Source: Agapanthus africanus (lineage: Eukaryota; Streptophyta; Magnoliopsida; Asparagales; Amaryllidaceae). From it: 64,000 bases of DNA. Where the stretch lies: assembly GCA_030015575.1 (NCBI GenBank), contig JASDDO010000006.1, forward strand, positions 324,246,361-324,310,360, written 5' to 3'. Below the pieces are notes generated by a model. That model did not search any database. It saw nothing but the letters and a program-made list of their open reading frames with translations, and had not been told where the DNA came from. Positions 22,975 through 35,300 of the stretch are shown piece after piece. The position numbers and the translations under genes were made by a program. Each line of letters starts with the position of its first letter. Within the stretch, counting starts at the first letter, position 1.

Positions 22975-23271
22975 GTAATGTTTTTATTCAAGTCTCATTT
23001 TAATTTTTAATTTTGCCCACATTGTTGTAATTGTGTTTGAAAACCGACCCAGTTTGGGATTTTGGGGGTTGAACCAAGTGTTTTGGTTGAATGCATTTGC
23101 TAATGTCATTGAATCTTTACTGGAATTTTCACCGGCAAGTTCACTAATTTTTTTTGATGCAAACCAGGTAATATTTTATTTTCAATTCCTTTTTTTTGAA
23201 TAATAGGTTATAACGGAAAGCAATCAATGACTCTTGCTCAACTGCAAGAGGATTTACCACTAGGTTATAGT
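22975..23271 (+). other. Start of intron 1 (or 3' flank) of the b561/DOMON-like exon
   Basis: AT-rich, non-coding, 297 bp up to the first retrotransposon edge. No exon with DOMON sequence was found. Confidence 0.5.
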
Positions 23272-24420
23272 TGTTGGGAATTTTCTATATCCGTGATCCT
23301 CCAAGAAGTCACAAAACACATCAAGAGTCGCTGCAGAAAATTATTCTATCAGGATCGCGTGCAAACAAATTATTTGAAAAAGATTTACCGGACAATCTAC
23401 CAAAACAATACAAATTATCAGAAGCACACCAAACAACACAAACACAAGATTTACCCGATGATGAAAGCTTGCATTATTAAGAAAGTATTACACGAGAACG
23501 CTCTCTCCGATGACCGTCCAAATACAATAAAATCTCTATCTCTACAAATCTCGATCGCTCTCTCCTCTCCGCCTCTGACAGTTTGCCGCAGCCTCTCTTG
23601 ATTTCTGGCTCTATCAATTATTTTCAAGTCGTAGCCTCCAATGATTTTCTGGACTTCAAGACTTGTGTATATTTTCTAATTGATCATCAAATCAATTATA
23701 TATAGGCTTTGTTTAATTCTTGGCTGCAGATTCCATGAAGGCTTGCCGTGGATTCCCATATTGCCTCTACTACTTTTCTTGCCGCCAGCCTCTCATAGGC
23801 TCTTGTGGAATTAATTTAATAGTCACACAATCATGGCTCTGTTAAATTAATATATATAGCCTCTGTTGATATCTTTTTAGCCTAGGATTAATTAAACAAT
23901 ATATGTGTAGAGATATCCTTAGAGATAAGTCTGGATTTTAAACTTAGAGGTAATATATGTTGGATTTAAATTAATGATTAATTTAAATCCTACCATGTGC
24001 AGCGCGCACGTATTCATTCTTGGGTTTTTGGACCCTTGATCTTAGGTTTCGAATTCGCAATTAATTTCAACAATCTCCATCTTGATTTAAATTCGTCGTA
24101 ATCTCAACACTTTATTTAAAAACTTGGAATTCTTGCTCTCGTCGTTTCCATGCCTCATCAATCAACTAGGCAGATCAAGTCCAAGCACTGTTTGAACTCG
24201 AAATCCGGAACCATCCCTGTTAATGCAACTGTCGGACTTCTATGGGTAGTAACCTTCGTAAAAGCCACAACCGTCTTTCTGTCTTCTAAGAACGCTTTCA
24301 CCTCTTATGAAACATCCAAAACCAATAATCTTTGCAAATACCTGGTCTCCTTAACCATCTTCAAGACGGTCAACAATCATGCCTTTCTTGTTGATGCCGC
24401 GATAACAATCTGAAGCGTCG
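23272..24420 (-). mobile_element. Copia remnant: 3' LTR and adjoining internal 3' end
   Basis: The LTR is 801 bp (23272-24072), TGTTGGGAATTTT ... ATTTCAACA. To its right, on the reverse strand, AAATCAAGATGGAGAT precedes the LTR, a typical Copia polypurine tract. A further 350 bp of the internal 3' end, without clear coding sense, runs to about 24420, where Tekay LTR sequence begins. The other LTR and all major domains are absent. Confidence 0.6.
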
Positions 24421-25058
24421 ATATACCTGACACTGTACCCGCACCGTAACCCGTTCTTAGTGTCCAATTGTTTCCATCGCTAGCTATACTTGATGATGAC
24501 ACCAATCTGAAGTGTGCCTCTAACTGAGAAAACACGGGCTATGCCAAGACATGAACAAACATATACAAATTATGTCTATCAAGATAACAGGCCACGTCCA
24601 TCAGGACAACAAGTCAGGACTGTTGGTATCGGTAAGTATTACAGGTAACGGGTATTAACATAATAACAAAATAGTAATAGTCTGGCAGGTTACAAACATG
24701 CCAATGATAGTGTATTTAATTAGATAAAGTGTTTATTTGTAATAATATCGTGCGAACAAGTCATGATGAAATACAGCTGTAATCGTTATCTAGATGCGAT
24801 AAATGATATAACGAAAAATAACCACATTAATTCATACCCTTCGATTTATCGATTGACCAACTAGAATAGTTTGTTATAATCACCGGTTATAGATTTAATT
24901 TGCATAACCATTATGGACTGCAATTATAAAACTTGTTATTGTTAATTAATTATTGATATATGGATTTGTTCCTGCCAAAATTTTTGGCGAAAAGCTATTT
25001 GTTCCCTTATAAAAAAGGGGAGAAAAGAAAGAGGAAAAGAATCATCATAATTTGGCAT

Positions 25059-25515
25059 CACGTGTTAAACACGTGGGCGCTTATATGCAAAGCATATAAT
25101 CGATGAAAGCAAATAACTAAGGGCCAAACTGGTCTTACGTGTTAAACACGTGAGCGCTCATATGCTCCAAACTGGTCTTACGTGTTAAACACGTGAGCGT
25201 TCATATGCAAAGCATATGAGCGCTGCATAAACAAACATAAAGGCCAAACTGGCCTCACGTGTTAAACACGTAAGCGCTCATATATAAAGCATATGAGTGC
25301 TGAACATAAATAAACCTAAAAGTCAAATTAGCTTCACGTATTAAACACGTTGGTGCTCATATGTAAAGCATATGAGCACTGAACATAAATAACCAAAGGC
25401 CAAATAGGCCTCGCGTGTTAAACACGTGAGCGCGCATATGCAAAGCATATGAGCGCTAAAAATAAACAGACTAAAACCCATATTAAGGGTCACGTGTTAA
25501 ATGCGTGATTTCTCT
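25059..25515. repeat. Tandem ACGT-core palindromes upstream of the LTR TATA box
   Basis: Seven or so units alternate two palindromes: CACGTGTTAAACACGTG (perfect at 25059-25075) and GCGCTCATATGC-AAA-GCATATGAGCGC type (for example 25430-25457). CACGTG is the G-box core bound by plant bHLH and bZIP factors. Later units vary by one or two bases. The 3' LTR repeats the array at 40344-40800. Confidence 0.85.
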
Positions 25516-25583
25516 TGCCGCTTTCTTTGGCAGCGCTTACATGCAAAATATGTGAGCGCCCCAATTTAAAATGCTCTCATCTG

Positions 25584-26133
25584 ATAGAATTAAATTCTAT
25601 ATGATAGAATTAAATTCTATTTGAGAAATATTTTTCTTGATCTTTCTAATATTGAAAGATCTTTCTCAAATAGATAATCTTGGATTTAAAATCCAATGGT
25701 GATAAAATATCACCAATTAAATCATCTGATAGAATAAAATTCCATCTTAGGAAAATATTTTCCTAACCTTGTTAAACTAACAAGATATTCATATAACAGA
25801 ATTAAATTCTATGTTAGGAAAATATATTTCTAATATTATTAAACTGATAAGATATTCATATGATAGAATAAAATTCTAATCTTGTTAAACTAACAATATA
25901 TCCATATGATATGATAAAATTCTAATCTTGTTAAACTAACAAGATATTCATATGATAGAATAAAATTCTATTTTAGAAAAATATTTCCTAATCATATTAA
26001 ACAAATAAGAAATCTTCTCTGTTAAATAGAGAGCCTTTGGATTAAAAATCCAATAGTGAATAAAATTCACCGATTGATCTAAAATATCATTTTGATTGAT
26101 CATTAAATCAATTATGATCTCTCAATGAGAGAT
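25584..26133. repeat. String of short perfect inverted repeats in the Tat LTR
   Basis: Perfect examples: ATAGAAT-TAA-ATTCTAT (25584-25600 and 25604-25620), TTGGAT-TTAAA-ATCCAA (25680-25696), GGTGATA-AAA-TATCACC (25698-25714), CTTGTTA-AAC-TAACAAG (25768-25784), TTGGATT-AAA-AATCCAA (26037-26053), GTGAAT-AAA-ATTCAC (26056-26070), ATCTCTC-AAT-GAGAGAT (26117-26133). A 20-bp palindrome TTAGGAAAATATTTTCCTAA is at 25747-25766. Spacers are nearly always A/T. The string ends 30 bp before the TATA box. Confidence 0.9.
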
Positions 26134-26744
26134 TTTCTCAACAAATTGATTTTTCTCTTCTCCTATAAATAGGAGCAAAAAGATTAATCAATGGAGGGGG
26201 AGAGAGAAGGGAGACACAGAACTCCCCATAAGTTTCTGCAAAAAAATATACAGTGAGCTTTTGAAAAAGAAAGAGAATTTAATTCTCAAAAGAAGAAGAA
26301 GACTTGCCTCATTGAAACCCTAGATTAAAAAAAAACACACAGAGATCATAGTGCTCTTTTTTACCTATCTAAGGGTTTAACACTTCATATAAGAACTTAG
26401 TTCTTCCTCTGGTTGAGATTTGCAGAAATAAATCTTCCCACAAGTTGAGAATTTAATTCTCATCGGGGAGATTTCGTTCTGTAGATTCAAAACTTAGGGA
26501 GAAAGAACTAGGTCATAAAAGAAAAAGAAATAACAGGAGCATATAAGAATTTAATTTCTCCAAAAATTAGGGTTTAACCATATATAAAGAACTTGGTTCT
26601 TCAAAAAAATTGATGATGATCCAAGATCCTCAAAACCGAAATCTTGATGATCATTAATGACTAAAAATGTCATTAACAGGAGATCGATGTCTCTAAGAAA
26701 ACACAAAAATAGCTTGGTGACTCGTTAGTGCTTAGCACTATTAT

Positions 26745-27080
26745 GAAGCCTCACGTGTTTTCCACGTGAGTGCTTCAAACGAACAAAAAAAATAACCAAA
26801 ACCGCCTCACGTGTTTCCCCACGTGAGTGCTTAAAAAAGGGAAACAAGCAAAATAAAAGCCAAAGCTGCCTCACGTGATTCTCACATGGGCGCCTAAAAA
26901 GCAAAGAAAAACATCTTTGTCAATTAGGCAGCCGTCCCAAAAAAAAGCAGCCACGTGTTTTGCACGAGAGATTTAATCAAGTGGTTAGCACTTCTGTAAA
27001 AGAGGGGCAGCTTCCATATTTGGGGGCCTTACGTGTTTTACACGTGAGCGCCACAGAACTCTAGTGATTAGCACAATTCA
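26745..27080. repeat. Second ACGT-core repeat cluster, downstream of the LTR TATA box
   Basis: Units such as CTCACGTG-TTTTC-CACGTGAG (about 26752-26770) recur four or five times with GCTTAGCACT words between them. The 3' LTR copy is at about 41970-42260. Confidence 0.75.
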
Positions 27081-28583
27081 GTGCCCACGTGAAACGCACA
27101 TGAATACTGTATATCTCAGTGCTTAGCACTGTGGAGTATTTATATCTCAGCACAAATCGGCTAAGTTTCCTGAGGTTAAACATCTTCGATTTTAAATCAA
27201 CCGAGTTCATATGGTTCATGGTTTCCCAAACTGATCTTAGTCTCAAAAATGACTAGTGTCTCCCCTTGATGATATCCAAAATGATATTCATCCTGTCTCC
27301 TAAAGTAATCTTAGTCTCAAATATGACTAATAATTCTTAGGTCCACAACAACCCTTTTTCCCTCAAATACGGGATTTGGTTCAAAAGGGTATATATCTCC
27401 ACACCTCTGATGCATGTCGTAATTCCTCAACGTTTTCAGAGAGGTGGCGGGTCCCGATGACCAACAACTTCTTTCGCTGATGCACTTTCAAATTAACGTG
27501 AATGTCTCAAATCGGATCGTGCCCCAAATTGGGCACATTCCATATCACCATTGATGATATCCAAAATAATATTCATCCTATGTCTCCTAAAGTAATCTTA
27601 ATACGACTAATGATTCTTAGGTCCACAACAACCATTTTTCCCTCAAATACGGGATTTGGTTCAAAAGGGTACATTTCTCACCCTTCTGAAACATGTCGTT
27701 GTAATTCCTCAACGTCTTCAGAGAGGTGGCGGCTCTCGATAACCGATAACTTCTTTCGTTGATACACTTCCAAATTGATGTGCATGCCTCAAATTGGATC
27801 ATGCCCCAAATTGGGCACATTCTATATCTCTATTGTTCACTTCGTCACGTAACAAATACATGTGCGCGCAAGATGAATAATGGATCAAAATGTCCTTAAA
27901 CTAATATTCACCCCAAATACGGCGATAACAGACCGAAATGTTCTTAAACTAACATCGTCCCCAAAACGGGAATGCTGGACGAAAATGTCCCTAAACTAAT
28001 ACCCGCCCCCAAATACAGCGACAAAGGACCGAAACGTCCTTAAACTAATATTTCGCCCCAAACATGGCGATAATGGACCGCGATATCCTTAAACTAAAAT
28101 AATCAAGTCCAAATGCTCATATGTTTAAGCCGATCTTAATCTCAAACCAGATTAGCGATCCTTAAATCAACCCAAACCCAAATCTAAAAATATACGGATT
28201 TGGACTAATCCACGCCCTACGTATGACGACAGAAACTAGTCTCCGTATATAATCCACCGGCAATCTAAACAAATAAAAACGCACACGACACGAAGTGCAC
28301 TTTCGGAACAGGAGAAAATGGTTATCGCGATGCAGTAACGTAATTAACTGCAGGGGCTTGCGCCTGCAGGGAAGAGCGTCTCCACAATCAAAAACCCCTC
28401 ACAAACGAGGGGGGATCTGATAAAATCTGCTACAACGGCCGCATCCGTCCAAACCTCCGATATACGGTGCCATAAATCAACTTGGTATTTTCGGAGAGGT
28501 GGACGGATAAATCCAAATAGCATCTGCCTCCAGGATTCAGGTCAGACGTCTCAGCGTCCCGGTCCATCTTCCGGCGGTGAAAA

Positions 28584-28605
28584 GATTCTGGCACGTCCGG
28601 TGGGA
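28584..28605 (+). promoter_or_regulatory. Primer-site region of the forward Tat element
   Basis: Directly after the 5' LTR: GATTCTGGCACGTCCGGTGG. The TGGCACGTCCGGTGGGA part is in the position of the tRNA primer site. I cannot say which tRNA it matches. The reverse LTR at 9062 has a related GATTCTGGC start. Confidence 0.55.
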
Positions 28606-31145
28606 CCTATTCCTTACTCCACTCCACACTTCGTGTGTCGTGTTTCGCAAACAAAATCGCGGTTCGCTATGGTTGCCCTTGGATTCGAGATACTAAGATT
28701 TGGTGTCTTGTTCCTGTGCAGAAGAAGAAAAATCAACGGCTTCCAACTGTACAACTTGCAACAGCAACTCCCGCTCCATCCCAACTGGAGGAGTGACTTA
28801 CGAGCCCAATGTGGCCTCTATCTTTTCAATGCTGGTAGGGCAAGTTACGCAAGCCACTACGGGATTCTTTTTTGGGACTATGCTCCCACCAGTGGGTGTC
28901 GGTGCCTTAGCGCCGCAGGAAGAAGCTCCTAAGAGGTCGGTCTTCGATCGACTTGCAACCACAACAGCCTCTCTCATCGGGCCGTCCAAATCCGATGTCT
29001 CAGTCTTCGACAGGCTGAGCCGAAGCTCAGACGTCTCAGTCTTCAACAGATTGAGCAGGAACCAAAACGGGCCCGTAAAAAGACTCATGATATCTGAAGG
29101 GGCTACCCCAAAACGGACAGCCCTACCAACTCCTCCTGCATGTGAAGTCGTCAAAGGTGCTTCCCCTACTAGAAAGTCATTCTTCGAAAGATTGGCCGGT
29201 CATCCTCAAACCCTGCCAAGAATGTCAGTTTTCAACAGGCTGATATCAACAACAGTCCCTCACCAAAGCCAGGGACATGAAGAAGACGCTTCCTAAACTG
29301 AGGCTGTCCCGTCTGCAAGACATGTTCGACGTCGCCACTGGCGCCGGGTGAGAAAAGCTGGGGGCAACTCCTTCTCTGGGCTTACTCCGCCAGCTCCAAT
29401 GGTGGAAGTTGATGCTGCTGTTCCAACCGGAAACAGTTTTGATCTGCTTAGGAGGGTGCGAAAGAACGCTCCAACGGCGGCGCTAAATAAATCGCCCCTG
29501 CCTGCAGAAACCACAGTGCAGGCAAAACTGGAGCAGCCCTGTCAACGGCTTTCCTTCTAAATTTATAGAGTCTGGCGAAAAGTCCAGGACTCCGTGATTG
29601 ATTAAAACTACTCTCATCGACCAAAAAAATCGAAGGCTCGGCAAGAGGAAGACCATCCCTCCACCATACAGCGAGAGACTCCTTCCACACGGGTGCCTGT
29701 TACAACAGCTCCTTCAACTTCGACCTTCCACAAAAGGAGGAGGCCGGAGAAAATCCCACCGCCTGCGGCAAATTCCAAAGACGATGGACCTAAATGCCCC
29801 AAGGCTGGGGCATGATCGTGCATACGATTTACATGGCTTCCGGAAAAGAGAAAAGCCGTGCTTCCGTGGCTCATCGACCGCAAACTCAGTCATTAACAAA
29901 AACTCAGGAGCAACAACAAAAGTTCCAGGAAATGCTGACCAAAATGGCAGCACTCACCGGACAGAAAGAAAGTCCGGAACCAATAACCGAACAACGTCGA
30001 GAGCAAGAGACTGATACAGAGTTCCTGCGGAGGATGCTTGAAAGAAAGGACAAGGAAGCTGCTGAGCATGCTGCCAACATAAAGCAGATGGCTCTTTTAT
30101 TTCAGGATATGGTTGGAATGATGATCCAGTCAGAACCCCCAGCCAAGGATCCGTCGATAATCATCGAGGATGATAGAGGGTAAACATCAAACCCTCTTCC
30201 GGCTTTATCAACAGCTAAGGAGGAAACGATCTCTAAGACTGCTCTTGATGATTACACCGCTCAACAAATACGAGCTCATCAAGCAAATGAAGCGGCCGGT
30301 CAAACTGTTAGAACTGGGCGACTCGTTCCAGACTGGTATGACCAAATTAAGTACCCGCCGGGATATACGATCTCCAAGTTCCACGTGTACAAGGGGATGG
30401 GAAACCCACACCAACACATCGCACAATTCAGAGCTCTGTGCGACAACACTGGAGGCGACGACAAACTGCTGCTTCGCCAGTTCGTTGGTAGCCTGTCAGA
30501 GACGGCCTTTGAATGGTATTCGGAGCTCCTAAATGACTCCGTGAGAACATTCACAGAGATGGAGCTGCTGTTCACACAGAAGCTCGCCAGCGCAACCGAG
30601 CGCACCTCGATCACGGTTTTAATCAATGCAAGGGTAAAGCAAGGAGAAACCTGGGTCCAATATGCGATCCGGTGGCGAAACCTGTGGTCAAAGTGCGAAC
30701 AATGTATCGAAGAATCCCCTGTCGTAGGCATGTTCATCAGGATCCTAGATCCGCAAATGACTGTGTCCCAGTTCATGACGACCTTCCAGGCTCTGATTGA
30801 TAAACTGGTCCAAATGGACCAGATGGGTTACGGACCTTCCTCCTCAAGTAAGGACCCTCGAAATGCTAAGGGTAAAAGGAGAGCGGCCTTCGTCGCCAAC
30901 ACTCAACAACAACCGAGCGACCCTTTCGCCAAAACAATATACGTCCATGCCTATCCCTGAAAGAAAGGCTAGGACGCGCTTACTACTTTTCCCGCGATAA
31001 GATGAGGAGACTATTTGAGTTGGCAATGTGTAACAAACTCATCACATTGCCAGACCCACAGTGTCCACCGCAACCTGGCAACGTCAACAACCCCAACTAC
31101 TATTCCTATCACAGAATGGTGAGCCACCCAATTGAGGATTGCTAC
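28606..31145 (+). mobile_element. Leader and Gag region of the forward Tat element
   Basis: Fossil coding sequence. At 28700-29296 an open stretch carries five copies of a short motif S-V/F-F-D/N/E-R-L (SVFDRL, SVFDRL, SVFNRL, SFFERL, SVFNRL). At 29794-30183 a glutamine/lysine-rich coiled-coil-like stretch precedes the retrotransposon gag fold (30385-30960), recognisable by FVGSLSETAFEWYSELL and the following TFTEMELLFTQKL. The region ends at the edge of a nested solo LTR. These parts are typical of Tat/Retand gag and would form the particle shell; they are not a host gene. Confidence 0.75.
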
Positions 31146-32634
31146 TGTTGGGGTCAAAAATTACACCCCGGATGACCAAGTCAAAGTCAAAGTCAACCCC
31201 AAGCCAGGTGGGCCCAAACCCAGGTCAAGTAGGCCGATGCCCAGGTCGAGCCCTGCGGCCAGCTTCCCCCATGCCAAAATGATAATTATGCAGTAAATAA
31301 TTGTGATGTAATTTTCATACATGAATGTAAGAAAATTGGGCATAAAACCAAATTTTTGTAAAGCTCATGACTCATGTGCAAAAGAAATAAGCACATGAGG
31401 CATGGGATAGGCAAAATGCCATTTTGAAAAGCCCAAGGGGCTATATGTAAATTTGTAAGCCTATATAAAGCAACATGATAATGAAAAAACAAACAATTTA
31501 TTCTCTCAAATTCTAGGGTTTGTGCATCCTTCTCCTTCCTCAAGGTTCTAAAACCTTCTCCCCCTTTTGAATTAAATCAAGAGTTTAACCCTTCCTTTTT
31601 CAAAAATAAAGAGTTTTCACCATAAAACCCTTGAAGCGGAGCTCGGATCTGCCATCAAATCCCTAGAAGGGGAGATTTTAAGTCTCACCTCTCCTTTTCC
31701 CCTAAGATCCAGCCAACATAGAGGAAGAAGAAGGATACCCATCTCCAAAAATCCCATTTCAGAAGGATCCGAGGCTCAAAAGAAGTTCCGAAGATTTCTA
31801 GGAGTTTAACTCCATTCAAGATCTGTTGGAGTTTAACTCCATAAATCAACCCCTTTTTAGGAGTTTAACGCCAAATTTATACATAATCTCTGTTAGGAGT
31901 TCAACTCCAAAGCCCCCTTGGGAGTTCAACTCCTAACCCAGGGGCTAAGCCCCTTTTCCCGCTGGTGTTTCCTGCGGTCGCGTGCCGCGCATATGACCCG
32001 TGGGCGCCCAGCGGTTGTGTACAGGGCACGTGACCCGCGGGCGCTAAGCGCCCATGTGCGCCTCACGCGACCCACGGGCGCTCAGCGCCCTATGGTCACG
32101 TGCAGCTCACGTGACCTGCTGGCGCCCCGTGGGCACCCAACGCCCATGCGCCTGGCACGTGACCCGCGGGCGTCCAGCGCCCACGTGCCATGCATGCGTC
32201 TTTAAGACACTCCTCACCCCTCATTTTTCATGCACTCCACATCAGAAACATGTTTCCCGTTAGGAAAATTTTTCTAACGGGGCGCTGCCCCACACCCCGT
32301 AAGGGGGGCTGCTAGCCCCCTTGACCCCCAGCCCGCTATCCGAGTAGCGGGACCCCCGTAAACTTTGCGAGACCCCCGATATATCCAAAACCCTTTCAAA
32401 ACACAACACACGCATACGACACACTGAGTTCACATGACTAGTTGACCCGTCAATCGGAGGTTCCTTCGCTCCAAAGGTGAGGGGTAATTAACGGCAGCTT
32501 AGTCTGCGGCTGTTAGAGATTCAGATACCCACAATCAATAAACCCCGGTCTACCTTAGGCAGGGGGAATCTGTAGTACGCCTGACAAGCGCACGCGTATT
32601 TCCATCTCAATGGGGTGATGAAAAACACCCTACA
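31146..32634 (+). mobile_element. Solo LTR (Tat-type) nested in the forward Tat element
   Basis: 1489 bp, TGTTGGGGTC ... ACCCTACA, flanked by GCTAC (31141-31145) and GTTAC (32635-32639), a target duplication with one difference. It is a forward relative of the LTR at 9062-10518. Contents: TATA box CTATATAAAG (31461-31470), a palindrome array GGAGTTTAACTCC (31798-31935), and a CACGTGACCCGCGGGCGC-type array (31970-32205). A lone LTR of this kind arises by recombination between the two LTRs of a former complete element. Confidence 0.85.
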
Positions 32635-32639
32635 GTTAC

Positions 32640-34310
32640 GTCTTCAAGAACTGGGTCGAGGATCAGTATCAACAGGGGAAGTTCGCGCTTTCTGAGAACT
32701 GGAAGGTGAACCCGCCACAGAAGCACATTCCCAAAAAGGTGGATGCACCGGGGGCATCATGCTCGCTCGTGGAAGAAACTCCATGGGAAATCTTTCTTTC
32801 AGCAAAGACCAAAAGAATACTGAAGGATTTACAGACATGTCCGGCAGTCAGGTGGAAAAGCCCGTTTGAACCTGAAATTATCAAAGGGATGCTGAAACCG
32901 CGTCCCACACCGAAAGTTGTTGACAAAAGGCAAAATCACAAAGTCAAGCCTTCAAAGTCTTCGAAGAAAAAGAAGAAGACCAAGAAGCCTGTGCAGCCTG
33001 CCGAGTATGACGACAAGCGCACAAACATACAAAAGTACATTGACGCGCTTGAGGAGTACAACCAGAAGGCGCGGAAACCAGTCACGCTCAAAGAGTTCAT
33101 TAAGCATATTCTTGATAACGAAGATAATGACAACGATAAGGAAAATGACTCATCAGAAGAAACCGAAGACTATATAGCAAGTTACTACATGGTCTTCCAT
33201 TCGTTGTTAAATGACGAACAAACTCCCTCAGCGCCAGAAGGCAACACGGAGGAACTAGGGGCAGAATCGGCGCTAAAGTCCCCGAAAATGCCAAAAGATC
33301 CGATAAATAGGCTGTTAAACGAAGGCTTTCGAAAAAGCAAAACTGACCGAGAACGCGAAACGGTCATATACGAAAAGGCTAAGCATCAGCGTCAGGATGA
33401 AGAAACTGCGGCAAGGTGGAGTCGTAAAGTACTCCAACCAAACCAAGGCATACCTGCGATAAATAAAAGCAGGATCAAGACAGAGAAACGGTTCGCCAAA
33501 TCCCTGTTAATTGGAATGAAGTTGCCGCCTCTGGTAGGAAATACTCCCGGGATCATACGTCTCGACGGAAATGATTCATATCCAAACTACCGCCTATATC
33601 ATCGGAGGGCTACACATCCCACCGAAAAGTGCGGTGCCTTCAAGAAGTGGTGGCAGGGATATGTTGCCCATCAAAAACACTTCAAGAGGATGAAGCGTGA
33701 AGCTCGTCGACAGCAAAAAGGTGCGACAGATGCACGTGAAAAAACGACTGGCAACTGTCATATGGTTGATACCAGTCCGGAAAGGGAAAAGCCCCAAGTT
33801 CTTACCTTCGAGAGCGATTCTGAGGACGAAATGACTCTCAGCCCTCTCTTCAAAGACTCCACCTTCGAAAAAGAAGAGGAGAAGAAGAACTGTGAGAACA
33901 TTCAGCTGCGTAGCCGCACGCTGCTTGAAAAGAACCTCGGACCTACAAACAAGGGTTCAAGTAAAAAAGACAAAGGGAACGCAAAAATCCCTGAGGAAAT
34001 TGCCCTCGACGAAACTTGTCTTATAGCAAAGCAAAATCTGGAGGCTTATAAAGCAAGGATGACATGGTCATATGAAAACTGACCAAGCCGAGAACATTCC
34101 GCTAAGGTGAACTCGTACTGGTCGTCAAAAAACCAATGATCCCCAATCGTGTAAAACGGGGGAAATTCGAGCCGAGCTATGAGGCCCATACATCATAGAC
34201 AACGTCTACCAAGGTGGAGCCTATCTGCTCATGGATATGCATTAGCGAAAGACCCTTCCGGCCAATAAACGGTCGATTCCTCAAAAAATACTATGCCTAA
34301 CGAGTCATAA
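32640..34310 (+). mobile_element. Gag C-terminal region and integrase tail of the forward Tat element
   Basis: A lysine- and glutamate-rich open stretch (32706-34082, 458 codons) with a zinc-knuckle-like motif (YHRRATHPTEKC near 33600) typical of Tat gag, then an acidic linker. Its last 30 codons and the sequence after them match the tail of the integrase seen in the reverse Tat element (NLEAYKA; GKFE; GGAYLL). No protease, RT or RNase H sequence lies here, so the element looks like a non-autonomous derivative. A fossil. Confidence 0.7.
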
Positions 34311-34369
34311 CCTAGGTCAATGATAGATGACGACGCCTGTGTCCGCTCGCTATCTTTCTGAGTCAAAAA

Positions 34370-34930
34370 CTCTGAGAGTAGTATACAAAGAAGCTCCGTT
34401 GCCTCAAACATGGCGACAAAGGACCGAGATGTTCTTAAACTAAAACCTCGCTTTAAATATGGCAATATAGGACCGAGAAGTCCTTAAATTAATTATTTGC
34501 CTCAAACATGGCTGTACGGACCGAGAAGTTCCTAAACTAACAACGGACCGAAATGTCCTTAATTAAAAATTCGTCTCAAATATGGCGATATCAGACCGAG
34601 ATGTCCTTAAACTAAAAATTCGTCTCAAATATGGCGACAACGGACCGAGATGTCCTTAAACTAGAAGCTCGCCTCAAATATGATGACATCGGACCAAGAT
34701 GTCCTTAAACTAAAACTTTATCTCAAAAACGGCGATACCGGACCGAGAAGTCCTTAAACTAATTATTCGCCTCAAACAAGACAACAACGGACCGAGAAGT
34801 TTTTAAACTAATTATTCACCTCAAACGCGGCGGCAATAGACCGAAAAGTCCTTAAACTAAAAATTCGCCTCAAACGCGGTGATAATGGACTGGAACGTCC
34901 CTAAACTAGCGCGTTGTCTCAAATACGACG
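34370..34930 (+). repeat. Tandem GGACCGAGAAGTCCTTAAACTAA units
   Basis: About ten degenerate units, 50-60 bp each, with the core GGACCGAGA(A/T)GTCCTTAAACTA followed by CGCCTCAAAnATGGCGA. The same unit occurs inside this element's LTRs (27880-28100, 43090-43310) and, inverted, in the reverse Tat element (60665-60750) and related LTRs (55000-55110). Confidence 0.85.
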
Positions 34931-35059
34931 ATATGCTTTCTTGAGATCTATATTGCGATCGAAGCCCCAACGGCGAAAATTGCAACTCAAGTCCCACTGG
35001 CTACACAGCTACTCCAGTGGTGAAGTCACCCTAAGCCCCGTGGCAAACAGATGGGTCAT

Positions 35060-35300
35060 TAAAAAAATGGTATGTCCACAAGCAAAATGGGCACGGATGA
35101 AAACCCGAAAGGACGCCGTGAGTAAGAACAACAGGATTACCGTCGAGCTTGTGAAAATCCGGAAGGGCGCAATCTCGTAAAAAACGGTATGTTCACAAAC
35201 AAAATGGGCACGGATGAAAACCCGAAAGAGCGCTGTGAGTAAAAACAGCAGGATTACCGGCGAGCTTGTGAAAACCTGGAAGGGCGCAATCTCATAATTT
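35060..35300 (+). repeat. Two-copy 117-bp tandem repeat
   Basis: Two copies containing AAAATGGGCACGGATGAAAA (35084 and 35200) and ending GGGCGCAATCTCGTAA or CTCATAA. Inverted relatives lie at 60345-60610 in the reverse Tat element. Confidence 0.85.

Larger units (their letters stand above)
24967..28583 (+). repeat. 5' LTR of the forward Tat element
   Basis: 3617 bp, TGTTCCTGCC ... GGCGGTGAAAA. Contents in order: tandem ACGT-core palindromes (25059-25515), a string of short inverted repeats (25584-26133), TATA box TATAAATA (26164-26171), further ACGT-core repeats (26745-27060), duplicated blocks with 'GAGAGGTGGCGG' (27440 and 27722), and four to five tandem copies of the GGACCGAAATGTCCTTAAAC-type unit (27880-28100). 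There is no coding region. Confidence 0.9.

Noticed and set aside
22975-23010. Continuation of the exon 1 frame past 22974
   Set aside because: The codons after the GTAATG donor are AT-rich and lose likeness to the family, so this is read as intron.
32706-34082. 458-codon lysine-rich frame as a host nuclear protein
   Set aside because: It contains the Tat gag zinc-knuckle-like motif, lies between Tat LTRs, and ends in sequence shared with the integrase tail of the second Tat element.
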